Shown in pieces: positions 1 through 7,644 of a DNA stretch of 64,000 bases. Position 1 is the stretch's first letter, and each line of letters begins with the position of its first letter. The translations under genes were made by a program, and so were the position numbers. Below the pieces are notes generated by a model. It made no database searches. It was not told where the DNA came from and saw only the letters and a list, made by a program, of their open reading frames with translations. This DNA comes from G020344215 sp039586575 (GTDB lineage Bacteria; Gemmatimonadota; Gemmatimonadetes; Palauibacterales; KS3-K002), in assembly GCA_039586575.1 (NCBI GenBank), contig JBDHKD010000005.1, forward strand, positions 19,404 to 83,403. Reading direction: 5' to 3'.

Positions 1-183
1 ACGTTCGTGGAAGAGATAGATCAGGAGGGCGAGGTGTTTCGGCCCCAGCTTCGACGTCTCGTCAACGCCCTGGCGCACGAGCTGCACGCCACCCAGCGTG
101 ATCAGCTCGGTGGCCTTACCGCCGCCCGCGCGCGCCTTGCCGCCGCGACCGGCTTCAGACGGTCCGCGCCCGGGGCTGTTCAT
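1..183 (-). CDS. SARP/BTAD-type transcriptional regulator, N-terminal fragment (runs off left edge)
   Basis: An open frame starts at an ATG (complement of 181-183) and runs uninterrupted to base 1, so only about 60 N-terminal residues are visible. After a basic, Gly-rich lead of about 23 residues comes a segment reading TLGGVQLVRQGVDETSKLG followed by PKHLALLIYLFHER. This resembles the opening strand and first helix of the winged-helix DNA-binding region of SARP/BTAD regulators, where a 'L-GG/F-G' strand precedes a 'k-laLLaYLal' helix. The catalytic or TPR part, if any, lies outside the window. It is transcribed divergently from the thioredoxin-fold gene. The family call is an inference from a short fragment. 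Confidence 0.5.
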   Translation of the reverse strand, partial: MNSPGRGPSEAGRGGKARAGGGKATELITLGGVQLVRQGVDETSKLGPKHLALLIYLFHER

Positions 184-503
184 GGCCGATGGTGCACAAT
201 TCTGCCTGTCTGCGGGGGAAGTCCGTGGACCCGGGGTGGCACCCCCCGTGGGGGCTCGGAAGTCCCCCAAGTATAAGCAATCAAACCCGTTCTCGCTATC
301 GTGCGGACCGCCCCGGCGCCGACTTCGGCCGCACCCGGGCTCCCGACCGGTCTCCCGGAACTTGAAGCCAGGCGCGCGGTTCCGCCGCCCTCTTGGAGAA
401 GCGTCAAGACTTTCTTACCATAACCTGGTGCGTCTGTTCCGGTTAGAGCGCAGCGGCCCGGTGCCGCGCCCCGACTCTACACACATAAGCCAGCCGAGAC
501 ATC
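184..503. other. Intergenic region between divergent genes, no gene seen
   Basis: This 320-base gap separates the leftward SARP-like gene from the rightward thioredoxin-fold gene, so it should hold two promoters. A C- and G-run inverted repeat lies at about 228-271. On the minus strand a TATACT-like -10 sits near 270-278, without a convincing -35. No coding frame on either strand looks real. Confidence 0.5.
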
Positions 504-1067
504 ATGCAAACCCTGACACGCGAGCGATTCGAGAGCGGCTTGACCTACGCCGAGTACTGTCAGTCAGTCGAGAAACACCAGGGTCTGTGGAACGGCGTCT
601 ACGAGCAAACCACGATCCCCGAGGATGCCGCGTCGCGCTTGCATGAGTTGCCCGGCCGACGCCTGGTCGCCGTGCTGGCCGAGGACTGGTGCGGCGACGC
701 GGCGTCGCTCGTTCCCATCCTGGCGAAGCTGGCCGACTCCGCGCCTGAGATGGTCAAGCTCCGCGTGCTCGAGCGCGACGAGAACCACGACATCATGGAC
801 CGCTATCTGAGCCATGGAGGCCGCTCGATCCCCATCGCGATCGTGATGGACGAGCAATTGAATCTACTCGGCTGGTGGGGTCCGCGACCGGCGCCCGCTC
901 AGGCGATCTTCAGGCAGAAGATCAGGGAGTTTCGGGCCGGCAGGCTCAAAGACAAGAAGGAAGAGGTGAACAAGCCGGTACTGCGCTGGTACCGTAAGGA
1001 CCGCGGACGCCACACGATCGACGAGTTTCTGATGGTGCTGGAGCGAGGTGGCGAGCTGCGCGCTTAG
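504..1067 (+). CDS. Thioredoxin-fold family protein (single-Cys WCGD type)
   Basis: The 187-residue protein has a thioredoxin-like fold signature near residues 53-75, with the motif AEDWCGDA (Trp62, Cys63, Asp65). It matches the 'thioredoxin family protein' group found in many bacteria, in which the usual CxxC is reduced to CGDA and only one cysteine remains. The stretch SIPIAIVMDE corresponds to the cis-Pro loop (Pro after Ile). There is no signal peptide, so it is probably cytoplasmic. The C-terminal 40 residues are charged. It converges on the dipeptidase gene with a 30-base gap. A redox or bacilliredoxin-like role is likely, but the substrate is unknown. Confidence 0.75.
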   Translation: MQTLTRERFESGLTYAEYCQSVEKHQGLWNGVYEQTTIPEDAASRLHELPGRRLVAVLAEDWCGDAASLVPILAKLADSAPEMVKLRVLERDENHDIMDRYLSHGGRSIPIAIVMDEQLNLLGWWGPRPAPAQAIFRQKIREFRAGRLKDKKEEVNKPVLRWYRKDRGRHTIDEFLMVLERGGELRA

Positions 1068-1097
1068 CGGGAAGGCACGGCGCTGGGCCGCGAGCGT

Positions 1098-2225
1098 TCA
1101 ACGCACCGCCGCCTCCGCGTCCGCCAAGACGCGGAGTATGTTGCCACCCAAGATCTTCTCCACTTCCGCATCGCCGTAACCGCGGCGTAGCAGCTCCTCG
1201 GTGATCGCCGGGTACTTCGAGACATCTTCCAGACCCTCGGGCGTCAGCGGCACACCGTCGAAGTCGGAACCGAGCCCGACGTGATCCGCCCCCACCGTCC
1301 GAACGATATGGTCGATGTGATCGACCAGGTGGGCCACGGTCCCGCGCGGTATCGGACTGCTCGCCCACCACTCCTTCCAAGCTCGCTCCACCGCAGCGTC
1401 GTCGTCCCCGAACTTGGCGCGCAGCTCGTGCTCCAGCTGGAACATGTTGCGGACGACGGGTGCCGCCTCCGGCACGACGAAGCCCGAGAAGAAGTTCACC
1501 ATCACCATGCCGCCGCCCGCCGCGATCTCTCGCAGTGTCCCGTCCGCTATGTTCCGAGCATGATCGTTGACAGCGCGCGCCCCACTGTGCGAAGCGATAA
1601 TCGGCGCCCGGCTCACACGCAGCACATGCATCATCGCCGCGTCAGACACGTGCGAGATGTCGACCAGCATGCCCTGCCGGTTCATCTCGCGCACCACCTC
1701 TTCGCCGAACCCGCTCAGTCCCCCGTGCCGGGGCTCATCGGTCGCCGAGTCCGCCCAGGCGTTGGTGGTGGAGTGCGTCAGGGTCATGTAGCGCACGCCC
1801 AGCTCGCGGAACCTGCGCAGCGTGTCGAGTGAGTTCTCGATCGCGTGCCCGCCCTCGACCGCCATCAGGATGGCGACCTTCCCCGTTCCGGCGATCCGAC
1901 GGACATCCGCCGCCGTGACGGCCAGCTCCAGCTCCGCGTAGGTCCTTATCGCCTGTTGGATAACGTCGATCAGCTCGAGGGCGACGCGATCGGCACCACG
2001 ACCTTCATACGATGAGGGCACGTAGGCGGCCAGGAACTGGGCATCGATTCCGCCCTCACGCAACCGGGGGATGTCGGTGTGGCCGCTCTCCTGGCGCGTC
2101 GCGAGATCGAATCGCCCGAGGTCGGAATCGAACTCGGCGCGCAGCCGCCACGGGAGGTCGTTGTGGCCGTCGATCACCAGCGCCCGTTCGTGCAGCGCCG
2201 CTGCTCTCTCGCTGATTGTCGGCAC
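1098..2225 (-). CDS. Membrane dipeptidase (peptidase M19 family)
   Basis: The 375-residue protein has the renal dipeptidase (M19) zinc-binding layout: DGHNDLP at residues 19-25 (His and Asp ligands), VEGGHAIEN for the bridging Glu, SHSGARAV for later His ligands, and GLGSDFDGV near the C terminus. These enzymes hydrolyse dipeptides, sometimes with D-amino acids. No signal peptide is evident, so it is predicted cytoplasmic. It starts with GTG, and that codon overlaps the upstream gene's TAG by one base (TAGTG), implying translational coupling. It is the last gene of a minus-strand operon that begins near 7499. Confidence 0.9.
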   Translation of the reverse strand: MPTISERAAALHERALVIDGHNDLPWRLRAEFDSDLGRFDLATRQESGHTDIPRLREGGIDAQFLAAYVPSSYEGRGADRVALELIDVIQQAIRTYAELELAVTAADVRRIAGTGKVAILMAVEGGHAIENSLDTLRRFRELGVRYMTLTHSTTNAWADSATDEPRHGGLSGFGEEVVREMNRQGMLVDISHVSDAAMMHVLRVSRAPIIASHSGARAVNDHARNIADGTLREIAAGGGMVMVNFFSGFVVPEAAPVVRNMFQLEHELRAKFGDDDAAVERAWKEWWASSPIPRGTVAHLVDHIDHIVRTVGADHVGLGSDFDGVPLTPEGLEDVSKYPAITEELLRRGYGDAEVEKILGGNILRVLADAEAAVR

Positions 2226-3553
2226 TACTCTCCGATCGCCTTTCTAATCAGCTCATCCAATTCCTCCGGCTCAGCCGGTGCGAGGTCGTAGGTGACGCGC
2301 ACCGTCGGCTTGTCGATATCGATGAGTCGGGCCAGATCGATGGGTGTGCCGATGACGACGACTTCGGCGTCCGAGTTGCGGATCGTCTCCGCCAGTTCGT
2401 CGATCTGCTCGTCGCTATAGCCCATCGCCGGCAGCACGGGTCCGGTGGCCGAGTACTTCTCGAACGTCTCGACGATCGAGCCGACGGCGAAGGGCCGCGG
2501 GTCGACCAGCTCCTTGGCGCCGTGCGCCTGTGCAGCGAGGCTCGCCGCGCCTAGCCGCAACTCGCCGTGCGTGAGGCTCGGCCCGTCTTCAACCGCCAGC
2601 ACCCGCTTCCCCTTCAGAGCCTCGGGGTCCGCCACGCTCAGCGGCGAGCGTGCGGCGAAGACGCGCGCTCTCGGGTTGGCCATCGCGATGTTGCGGCGCA
2701 CGGTCTCGACGTCCTCGGCGGAGGCCGACCCGACTTTGTTGATGATGACCGCATCCGCCATGCGCAGGTTGGCCTCGCCCGGGTGATAATTCAACTCGTG
2801 CCCGGGCCGAAACGGATCGGCGACGACGATGTGCAGGTTCGGGCGATAGAACGGCAAGTCATTGTTGCCGCCGTCCCAGAGAACGACATCTCCATCGTTT
2901 TCCGCCGCGCGCAGGATGGCCTCGTAGTCTACACCGGCGTAGACGATCGTACCGCTCTTCAGGTGCGACTCATACTCCTCGCGCTCCTCGATGGTCGCAT
3001 CGTGGCGCTCCAGGTCGGCGTACGTTTCGTACCGCTGCACGCGCTGCTTCGCCAGATCACCGTACGGCATCGGGTGACGAACCACGACCGGCTTGCGACC
3101 CAGCCGGCGCAGCCGCTCGACCACGTAACGCGTCGTCTGGCTCTTGCCGGCGCCGGTCCGCACGGCGCAGACGGCGATCACCGGGTGCTTCGAATCCAGT
3201 TGCGTCTGCCGCGGCCCGAGCAGCATGAAACCGGCTCCCGCGGCGAGGCAGCGGCTGGCCAGGTGCATGACATGCTGGTGCGATACGTCGGAGTACGAGA
3301 AGGTGCAGAAATCGACGGACTCATCTCTGACTATCTCTTCCAACTCTTCTTCCGACAGGATCGGCACGCCGTCAGGGTAGTCGGCGCCGGCGATGGCCGC
3401 CGGGTAGAGCCGATCCTCGATGTTCGGTATCTGGGTCGCCGTGAAGGCGACGACCTTATAGTCGGGGTTGCCCCGGAAATAGGTGTTGAAATCATGGAAA
3501 TCGCGCCCGGCGGCGCCCAGGATGATGACTCGTGGTCGTCCTTTGTCTGGCAT
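2225..3553 (-). CDS. Cyclic 2,3-diphosphoglycerate synthetase-like P-loop protein
   Basis: The 442-residue protein has an N-terminal Rossmann-like part (RVIILGAAGRDFHDFNTYF), a central nucleotide-binding segment with a P-loop-like RTGAGKSQTTR (about residues 132-142), VVLWDGGNNDLPF as a Walker-B-like strand, and a guanine-type or switch-like VIINKVGSA. This layout matches proteins annotated as cyclic 2,3-diphosphoglycerate synthetase, known biochemically from methanogens, where it makes the cyclic compound from 2,3-bisphosphoglycerate with ATP. Bacterial members are common but their role is unproven. A strong AGGAG precedes the ATG. It lies between the HAD gene and the dipeptidase gene, two genes after an archaeal-type phosphoglycerate mutase. 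Confidence 0.75.
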   Translation of the reverse strand: MPDKGRPRVIILGAAGRDFHDFNTYFRGNPDYKVVAFTATQIPNIEDRLYPAAIAGADYPDGVPILSEEELEEIVRDESVDFCTFSYSDVSHQHVMHLASRCLAAGAGFMLLGPRQTQLDSKHPVIAVCAVRTGAGKSQTTRYVVERLRRLGRKPVVVRHPMPYGDLAKQRVQRYETYADLERHDATIEEREEYESHLKSGTIVYAGVDYEAILRAAENDGDVVLWDGGNNDLPFYRPNLHIVVADPFRPGHELNYHPGEANLRMADAVIINKVGSASAEDVETVRRNIAMANPRARVFAARSPLSVADPEALKGKRVLAVEDGPSLTHGELRLGAASLAAQAHGAKELVDPRPFAVGSIVETFEKYSATGPVLPAMGYSDEQIDELAETIRNSDAEVVVIGTPIDLARLIDIDKPTVRVTYDLAPAEPEELDELIRKAIGE

Positions 3554-3610
3554 AACTCCTCTTTCGCGGTTTGTCTGCCCTGCCGGGCAGGATGTGATCT
3601 TTGCTGACCG

Positions 3611-4276
3611 CTAGACTCCCAGCCATTCCGCCAACTCTGCCAAGTCGGCGACTACCCGCACCGGCTTCAACCCCTCCGCCAGCTCCTCCCCCTTCCGGTT
3701 CACCCACACGGCGTCGATGCCCAGTTCACTCGCCGGGCGGATGTCGTGAAACTGACTCTGCGCGGCATGTAGGAGGCGCTCGCGATCTCCATCCACTCGC
3801 CCGAGCGCCGAGTGGAAGTGCGCGTGCCCCGGTTTGTAGCTCCGGACCTCTTGGGCGGTGACGGTCCAGTCGAATGCGACGCCGATCCGAGCGATCGTCG
3901 CCTGCAACAGGTCGTCGTCGATGTTCGAGAGGATCGCCACCTTGAAGCGCGACTTCAGCCGCTCGAGCGCCGGGCGTGTATCAGCGAAGAGCGGCCAATC
4001 GGGCAACGCTTCGACGAGAAAGCCGGTCTGCTCCCGAGTCAGCGGCCAACCGAGTCGCTCGGCCACCCCGCGCTCGACGGCGGCGAGCACTTCTCGGTAG
4101 GAACGGTAGGTGGCCGACTGCACCTGCGGCTCCACCTCGTGGTAGGCGGCGATCATATCGGCCGGCTCGAGCGTCACGCCGGCGCCGCTCGCCGCTCCCC
4201 CGAATGCCCCGGCGATCCCAGCCTCCCAGTCGACCAGCGTCCCATAGCAATCGAAGCTCAGCGTGTCCCAGCTCAT
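3611..4276 (-). CDS. Haloacid dehalogenase type II-like HAD hydrolase
   Basis: I place the start at the ATG at 4276, giving 221 residues; the longer frame would overlap the upstream gene. The HAD motifs are all present: FDCYGTLVDW (nucleophile Asp9), ILSNIDDD (motif II Ser), SYKPGHAHF (motif III Lys) and QSQFHDIRPA (motif IV acid). The FDCYGTL opening and the overall length fit the L-2-haloacid dehalogenase / 2-haloalkanoate type II branch. Many such genes act on phosphate esters instead, so dehalogenation is not certain. It sits 13 bases after the phosphoglycerate mutase gene in the same operon. Confidence 0.8.
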   Translation of the reverse strand: MSWDTLSFDCYGTLVDWEAGIAGAFGGAASGAGVTLEPADMIAAYHEVEPQVQSATYRSYREVLAAVERGVAERLGWPLTREQTGFLVEALPDWPLFADTRPALERLKSRFKVAILSNIDDDLLQATIARIGVAFDWTVTAQEVRSYKPGHAHFHSALGRVDGDRERLLHAAQSQFHDIRPASELGIDAVWVNRKGEELAEGLKPVRVVADLAELAEWLGV

Positions 4277-4289
4277 CGGATCCCGGTGA

Positions 4290-5495
4290 CTAGGCCCCGA
4301 ACTTAGCGAGGCGCTCGGCATGCGCGAGCGCTAACGGCATCAAGTCCTCCGATCGGCACAATCCGCCCTCGCCGGTCCGGCACCAGCGCTCGCCGAACTT
4401 CTCTGCCGCATCGCGTCGGCAGAGGGGCGACCACAGCAAGAAGGGCACCGGGTGCCAGCTGTGGCTTCTGAGGGCGGCCGGAGTGGAGTGGTCGCCGGTG
4501 ACGAGGATGACGTCGGGAACCAGGCCAGCGACACGGGGCACATACCCGTCGATCATTTCGATCACCGCGACCTTCTTGTCGAAATCGCCGTCCTCACCGG
4601 CCTTGTCGGTCTCCTTCACGTGGACGAAGGCGAAGTCGTAGTTGAGCCAGACGCGCTCGAGCGCAGCGAAAAGGTCGTCGCGCTGGGGACCGACCTCGAC
4701 CGCATCCATGCCGAGGAGCTTCGCCACGCCCCGGTACATGGGATACTGCGCTAGCGCCACCGAGCGCAGGCCGAAGACCTCCGGGAAGAGCGGCCAATCA
4801 GGCTTCCGGGCGAAGCCACGCAACGTCACCATGTTTGCCGGCTCTTCGCCAGCCAGTCGCTTGCGCGCCTCTTCCACGAACCGGCGAACCAGCGCGGCGG
4901 TCGGCTCGGCCTGCGGTGCGCTGGCGGTGGCGTCGAGCGGCGGCACGCCGGTATGGCCGGGATCGGTGTCCGTCACACCTTCGGTCAGCCCCTCGCCACG
5001 CAGAACCAGCAGGAAGCGGTGCTCGCGGACCGGCTCGACGAAAAGCTCCACACCTGGCAGCTCGATCTCGCCGAGCTCGGCGCAGAGCTCGGCACAGCGC
5101 TCGGTGGGGATGCGGCCGGCGCGCCGGTCCGTGATGCTCCCGGCGGCATCCACCGTGCAGAAGTTGCCTCGCGCGGCCAGGTCGTTCGGCCCCAACTCGA
5201 AGTCGATGCCCAGCGCCTCGAGCACGCCGCGCCCGATCTGGTAGCGCAGTGAGTCATAGCCGAACAGCCCGATGTGCCCCGGCCCGCTGCCCGGCGTGAT
5301 CCCCGGGCCCACCGGTTGATGCAGCCCGACGATGCCCTCGGCGGCCAGTCGATCGAGATTCGGCGTGTCGGCCGCTTCCAGCTCGGTCGGTCCACCGGGC
5401 TCGATCGGCAGGCCGCCCAGCCCGTCGAGGACGAGCAGCAGGATCTTGGTCTCAGCAGGCGTCAGTAATCCGTGTATCAGTTCCAAGTCTGCCAT
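4290..5495 (-). CDS. apgM: 2,3-bisphosphoglycerate-independent phosphoglycerate mutase, archaeal type
   Basis: The 401-residue protein interconverts 3- and 2-phosphoglycerate in glycolysis. It belongs to the alkaline-phosphatase superfamily and matches the shorter ApgM branch (about 400 residues), not the 510-residue GpmI. Visible motifs are LLLVLDGLGG (metal Asp24), PGSGPGHIGLFGYD (nucleophile Ser70), FAFVHVKETDKAGEDGD and VTGDHSTP (metal ligands Asp and His). No signal peptide is present. It lies 21 bases after the M20 peptidase gene and 13 bases before the HAD gene. The neighbouring cyclic-diphosphoglycerate-synthetase-like gene may use a related metabolite. Confidence 0.9.
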   Translation of the reverse strand: MADLELIHGLLTPAETKILLLVLDGLGGLPIEPGGPTELEAADTPNLDRLAAEGIVGLHQPVGPGITPGSGPGHIGLFGYDSLRYQIGRGVLEALGIDFELGPNDLAARGNFCTVDAAGSITDRRAGRIPTERCAELCAELGEIELPGVELFVEPVREHRFLLVLRGEGLTEGVTDTDPGHTGVPPLDATASAPQAEPTAALVRRFVEEARKRLAGEEPANMVTLRGFARKPDWPLFPEVFGLRSVALAQYPMYRGVAKLLGMDAVEVGPQRDDLFAALERVWLNYDFAFVHVKETDKAGEDGDFDKKVAVIEMIDGYVPRVAGLVPDVILVTGDHSTPAALRSHSWHPVPFLLWSPLCRRDAAEKFGERWCRTGEGGLCRSEDLMPLALAHAERLAKFGA

Positions 5496-5516
5496 CGGTC
5501 TCGACCCTTCGATTGT

Positions 5517-7046
5517 TCAGCGCACCATCATCGCTGCGGCGAGCGTCTCGATCGCCGACCAGAAGTTGCCCAGCCGGAGGTTTTCGTTCGGGCTGTGCTG
5601 GTTGTTGTCGTGGTTCACCGTCGGAATGCCCACCGTGGGCACGCCCAGCACATCCGTGAAGTTGTAGAGCGGCACACTGCCTCCCAGCGTCGGCAGCTTC
5701 ACCGCCCTCTGCCCCGTATGCCCCTCAACCGCCTCGATCAGCGCCCGCGCGACCGGCAGGTCCATTGACGTTCTGAACGCCGGATAGCCGTCCGAGGTCA
5801 CGACCCGGGCCAGCCGGGGGTGACGGCGCCGGGTCTCGGCGTCCGGTTCATCCCTTACCACGTGGTAGCCTTGCTTCTTGATGTGCGCGATCAGCCGCCC
5901 GACCTGTTCCGCTGGGTCGATCGCCTTAACAAGGCGCATGTCGATGCTGGCGATGGCGCGGTCGGGAACGATCGTGCGCGCCTCGTCCCCCACCCAGCCG
6001 CTGCGCAGCCCCCGTACGTTGAGCGACGGCCGGTGGATGAGCTCCAGGCGTCGACCCTCGCTCTCCGGGGCCGCCAGCGCGTACGCCTGAAGCTGCTGCT
6101 CGTCGTCGTTCGGCGCTTCGGCGATCGCCGCCCGTTCATAGCCGCTCAGCTCCACGACATCGTCGTAGAAACCCTCGATCAACACCCGGCCCGTCTCCGG
6201 GTCTTTCATCGTAGCCAGGAGCTGAGCCAGCCGCATCGCCGGGTTGGGCGCCCAATTGCCGTAGTGGCCGCTGTGCAGCGAGCGTAGCGGCCCGTAAACG
6301 GTAATCTCGGCACTGACGATACCCCGGGCGCCGAAGTACAGGGTCGGCCGGCCCGACGGATCTGCCGGACCATCGGCGGCGACGACGAGGTCGGCAGCGA
6401 GCAGATCGCCGTGTTCGCGAATCAGCCGTCCCAGGTTCGGGGACCCGGCTTCCTCGTCGCCTTCGAAGATGAACTTGAGGTTCGCCGCGGGCCGCAGCAG
6501 TCCAACCTCCAACCCATCCATGGCCACCAGCAGCGCCACGATGGGCGACTTGTCGTCGGCAGCCGAGCGCGCGTAGATCCGCCAGTCCCGCTCGTACGGG
6601 TAGCCACGGGGCGGGAACTCGATCAGCTGGCCACCGGCTTCCAGCGCCCCGTCGCGCAGCACCGGCTCGTAGGGCTCGTGACCGACCCAGCGGCTGGGGT
6701 CCACCGGCTGGCCGTCATAGTGGGCATAGAAGAGGACCGTCCGGGTAGCCTCGGGCACATTGTACTCGCCGTAAACATAGGGCGGCCCGTCGGTCTCGAG
6801 CAGCCGCGCCTCGATGCCCCTGCGCCTCATCATCTCGAGCAACGCTTCGGCGTTCCGCCGAACGGCCGGGAGATCGGAGGCCACGTTGGGCAGCCTGAGG
6901 AACTCCACCAACTCGGCAACGATCTCGGCCCCATGCGAGGCGCGATAGCTGCGCACGGCGTGCACTTGAACGGACTGGCCGTGGGCGTTGCCGGCCAACA
7001 AGACGGCAACCGCGCCGATCCACCAGCCTGGCGGGCGTATCCTCAT
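5517..7046 (-). CDS. Secreted M20 family metallopeptidase
   Basis: The 509-residue protein starts with a signal peptide (MRIRPPGWWIGAVAVLLAG followed by NAHGQS), so it is exported to the periplasm. M20 motifs follow: LFYAHYDGQPVDP (first zinc His, Asp after), ARSAADDKSP (bridging Asp region), IFEGDEEAGSPN (catalytic Glu and ligand) and VAADGPADPSG. A dimerization lid region carries HSGHYGNWAPNP. The family removes amino acids from peptides or deacylates N-acyl amino acids; the substrate here is unknown. It follows the MOSC gene by six bases, in the same operon. Confidence 0.9.
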   Translation of the reverse strand: MRIRPPGWWIGAVAVLLAGNAHGQSVQVHAVRSYRASHGAEIVAELVEFLRLPNVASDLPAVRRNAEALLEMMRRRGIEARLLETDGPPYVYGEYNVPEATRTVLFYAHYDGQPVDPSRWVGHEPYEPVLRDGALEAGGQLIEFPPRGYPYERDWRIYARSAADDKSPIVALLVAMDGLEVGLLRPAANLKFIFEGDEEAGSPNLGRLIREHGDLLAADLVVAADGPADPSGRPTLYFGARGIVSAEITVYGPLRSLHSGHYGNWAPNPAMRLAQLLATMKDPETGRVLIEGFYDDVVELSGYERAAIAEAPNDDEQQLQAYALAAPESEGRRLELIHRPSLNVRGLRSGWVGDEARTIVPDRAIASIDMRLVKAIDPAEQVGRLIAHIKKQGYHVVRDEPDAETRRRHPRLARVVTSDGYPAFRTSMDLPVARALIEAVEGHTGQRAVKLPTLGGSVPLYNFTDVLGVPTVGIPTVNHDNNQHSPNENLRLGNFWSAIETLAAAMMVR

Positions 7047-7052
7047 CTGAGC

Positions 7053-7499
7053 CTACCTCTCGTCTTCTACTACGACACGGATGGCGTCGCCGACCCTGAC
7101 CTCGCCGCCTCTCTTCACCCAGGCCAGCACACCGCCCCGGCCACGCAGCTCCTTCTGCAGGCCGTCGCGGATCTCGTCCATGAGATCGCAGGGATGACAC
7201 GGCCCGGTGACCCATAGCTCGACCTCGTCGCCCAGTCGCAGACGCGCGTCCAAAGGCAACGACGTGAGATCGATGCCACGCGTGGTCACGTTCTCTTTGA
7301 GCAACCGCGGCTCGAGACCCAGCGTGTCCAGCGTCTCTTGCTCGAGCAGCAGGATTTGCCGCCGGCTCTTCGGCCTGGCGTGCCGGCAGCCCTCGATCCC
7401 GCAATCGACGACGAAGACTGCCGGATCGACAGGCCGCATGGGAAGTCCATGTTCCGGGCAAATCTGCAGTGCGGTAATGATTCCCGAGATAGCGCTCAA
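7053..7499 (-). CDS. MOSC domain-containing protein
   Basis: I place the start at a TTG (complement of 7497-7499) because a strong GGGAGG lies five bases upstream; the longer open frame has a non-conserved N terminus. The 148-residue product begins at the expected edge of the MOSC fold. It shows CPEHGLPMRPV, a GIEGCRHA segment in place of the usual GIEGDRY, ENVTTRGIDL, LGDEVELWVTGPCHPC and GGEVRVGDAIRV. The conserved MOSC cysteine is likely the one in GPCHPC. MOSC domains bind molybdenum cofactor or move sulfur. It is the first gene of the operon, 33 codons downstream of a hairpin that ends nrdJ. Function of this stand-alone member is unknown. Confidence 0.85.
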   Translation of the reverse strand: MSAISGIITALQICPEHGLPMRPVDPAVFVVDCGIEGCRHARPKSRRQILLLEQETLDTLGLEPRLLKENVTTRGIDLTSLPLDARLRLGDEVELWVTGPCHPCDLMDEIRDGLQKELRGRGGVLAWVKRGGEVRVGDAIRVVVEDER

Positions 7500-7586
7500 G
7501 ACCGCCTCCCAACCCGTCGGTTCCAAAGGATCGTGATGGTGCGGCCCTAAACTAGTCAGCTGAAGTATGGAAAGGCCAGATATGGG

Positions 7587-7611
7587 AAGGGCGCCCAGGA
7601 GGGGCGCCCTT
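7587..7611 (-). terminator. Hairpin downstream of nrdJ
   Basis: A perfect 10-bp inverted repeat (7587-7596 against 7602-7611, AAGGGCGCCC arms) with a five-base loop lies 34 bases past the nrdJ stop. It separates nrdJ from the MOSC-led operon. On the minus strand it is followed by only a short T-containing stretch, so it is a weak intrinsic terminator or a transcript-end stabiliser. Confidence 0.6.
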
Positions 7612-7644
7612 ATTGGCCGGACAACGGTGGGGGACTGCTTTCCG

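Noticed and set aside
3611..4321. Longer HAD start at 4321
   Set aside because: It would overlap the preceding gene's end by 32 bases and adds residues that do not belong to the HAD fold; the ATG at 4276 is better.
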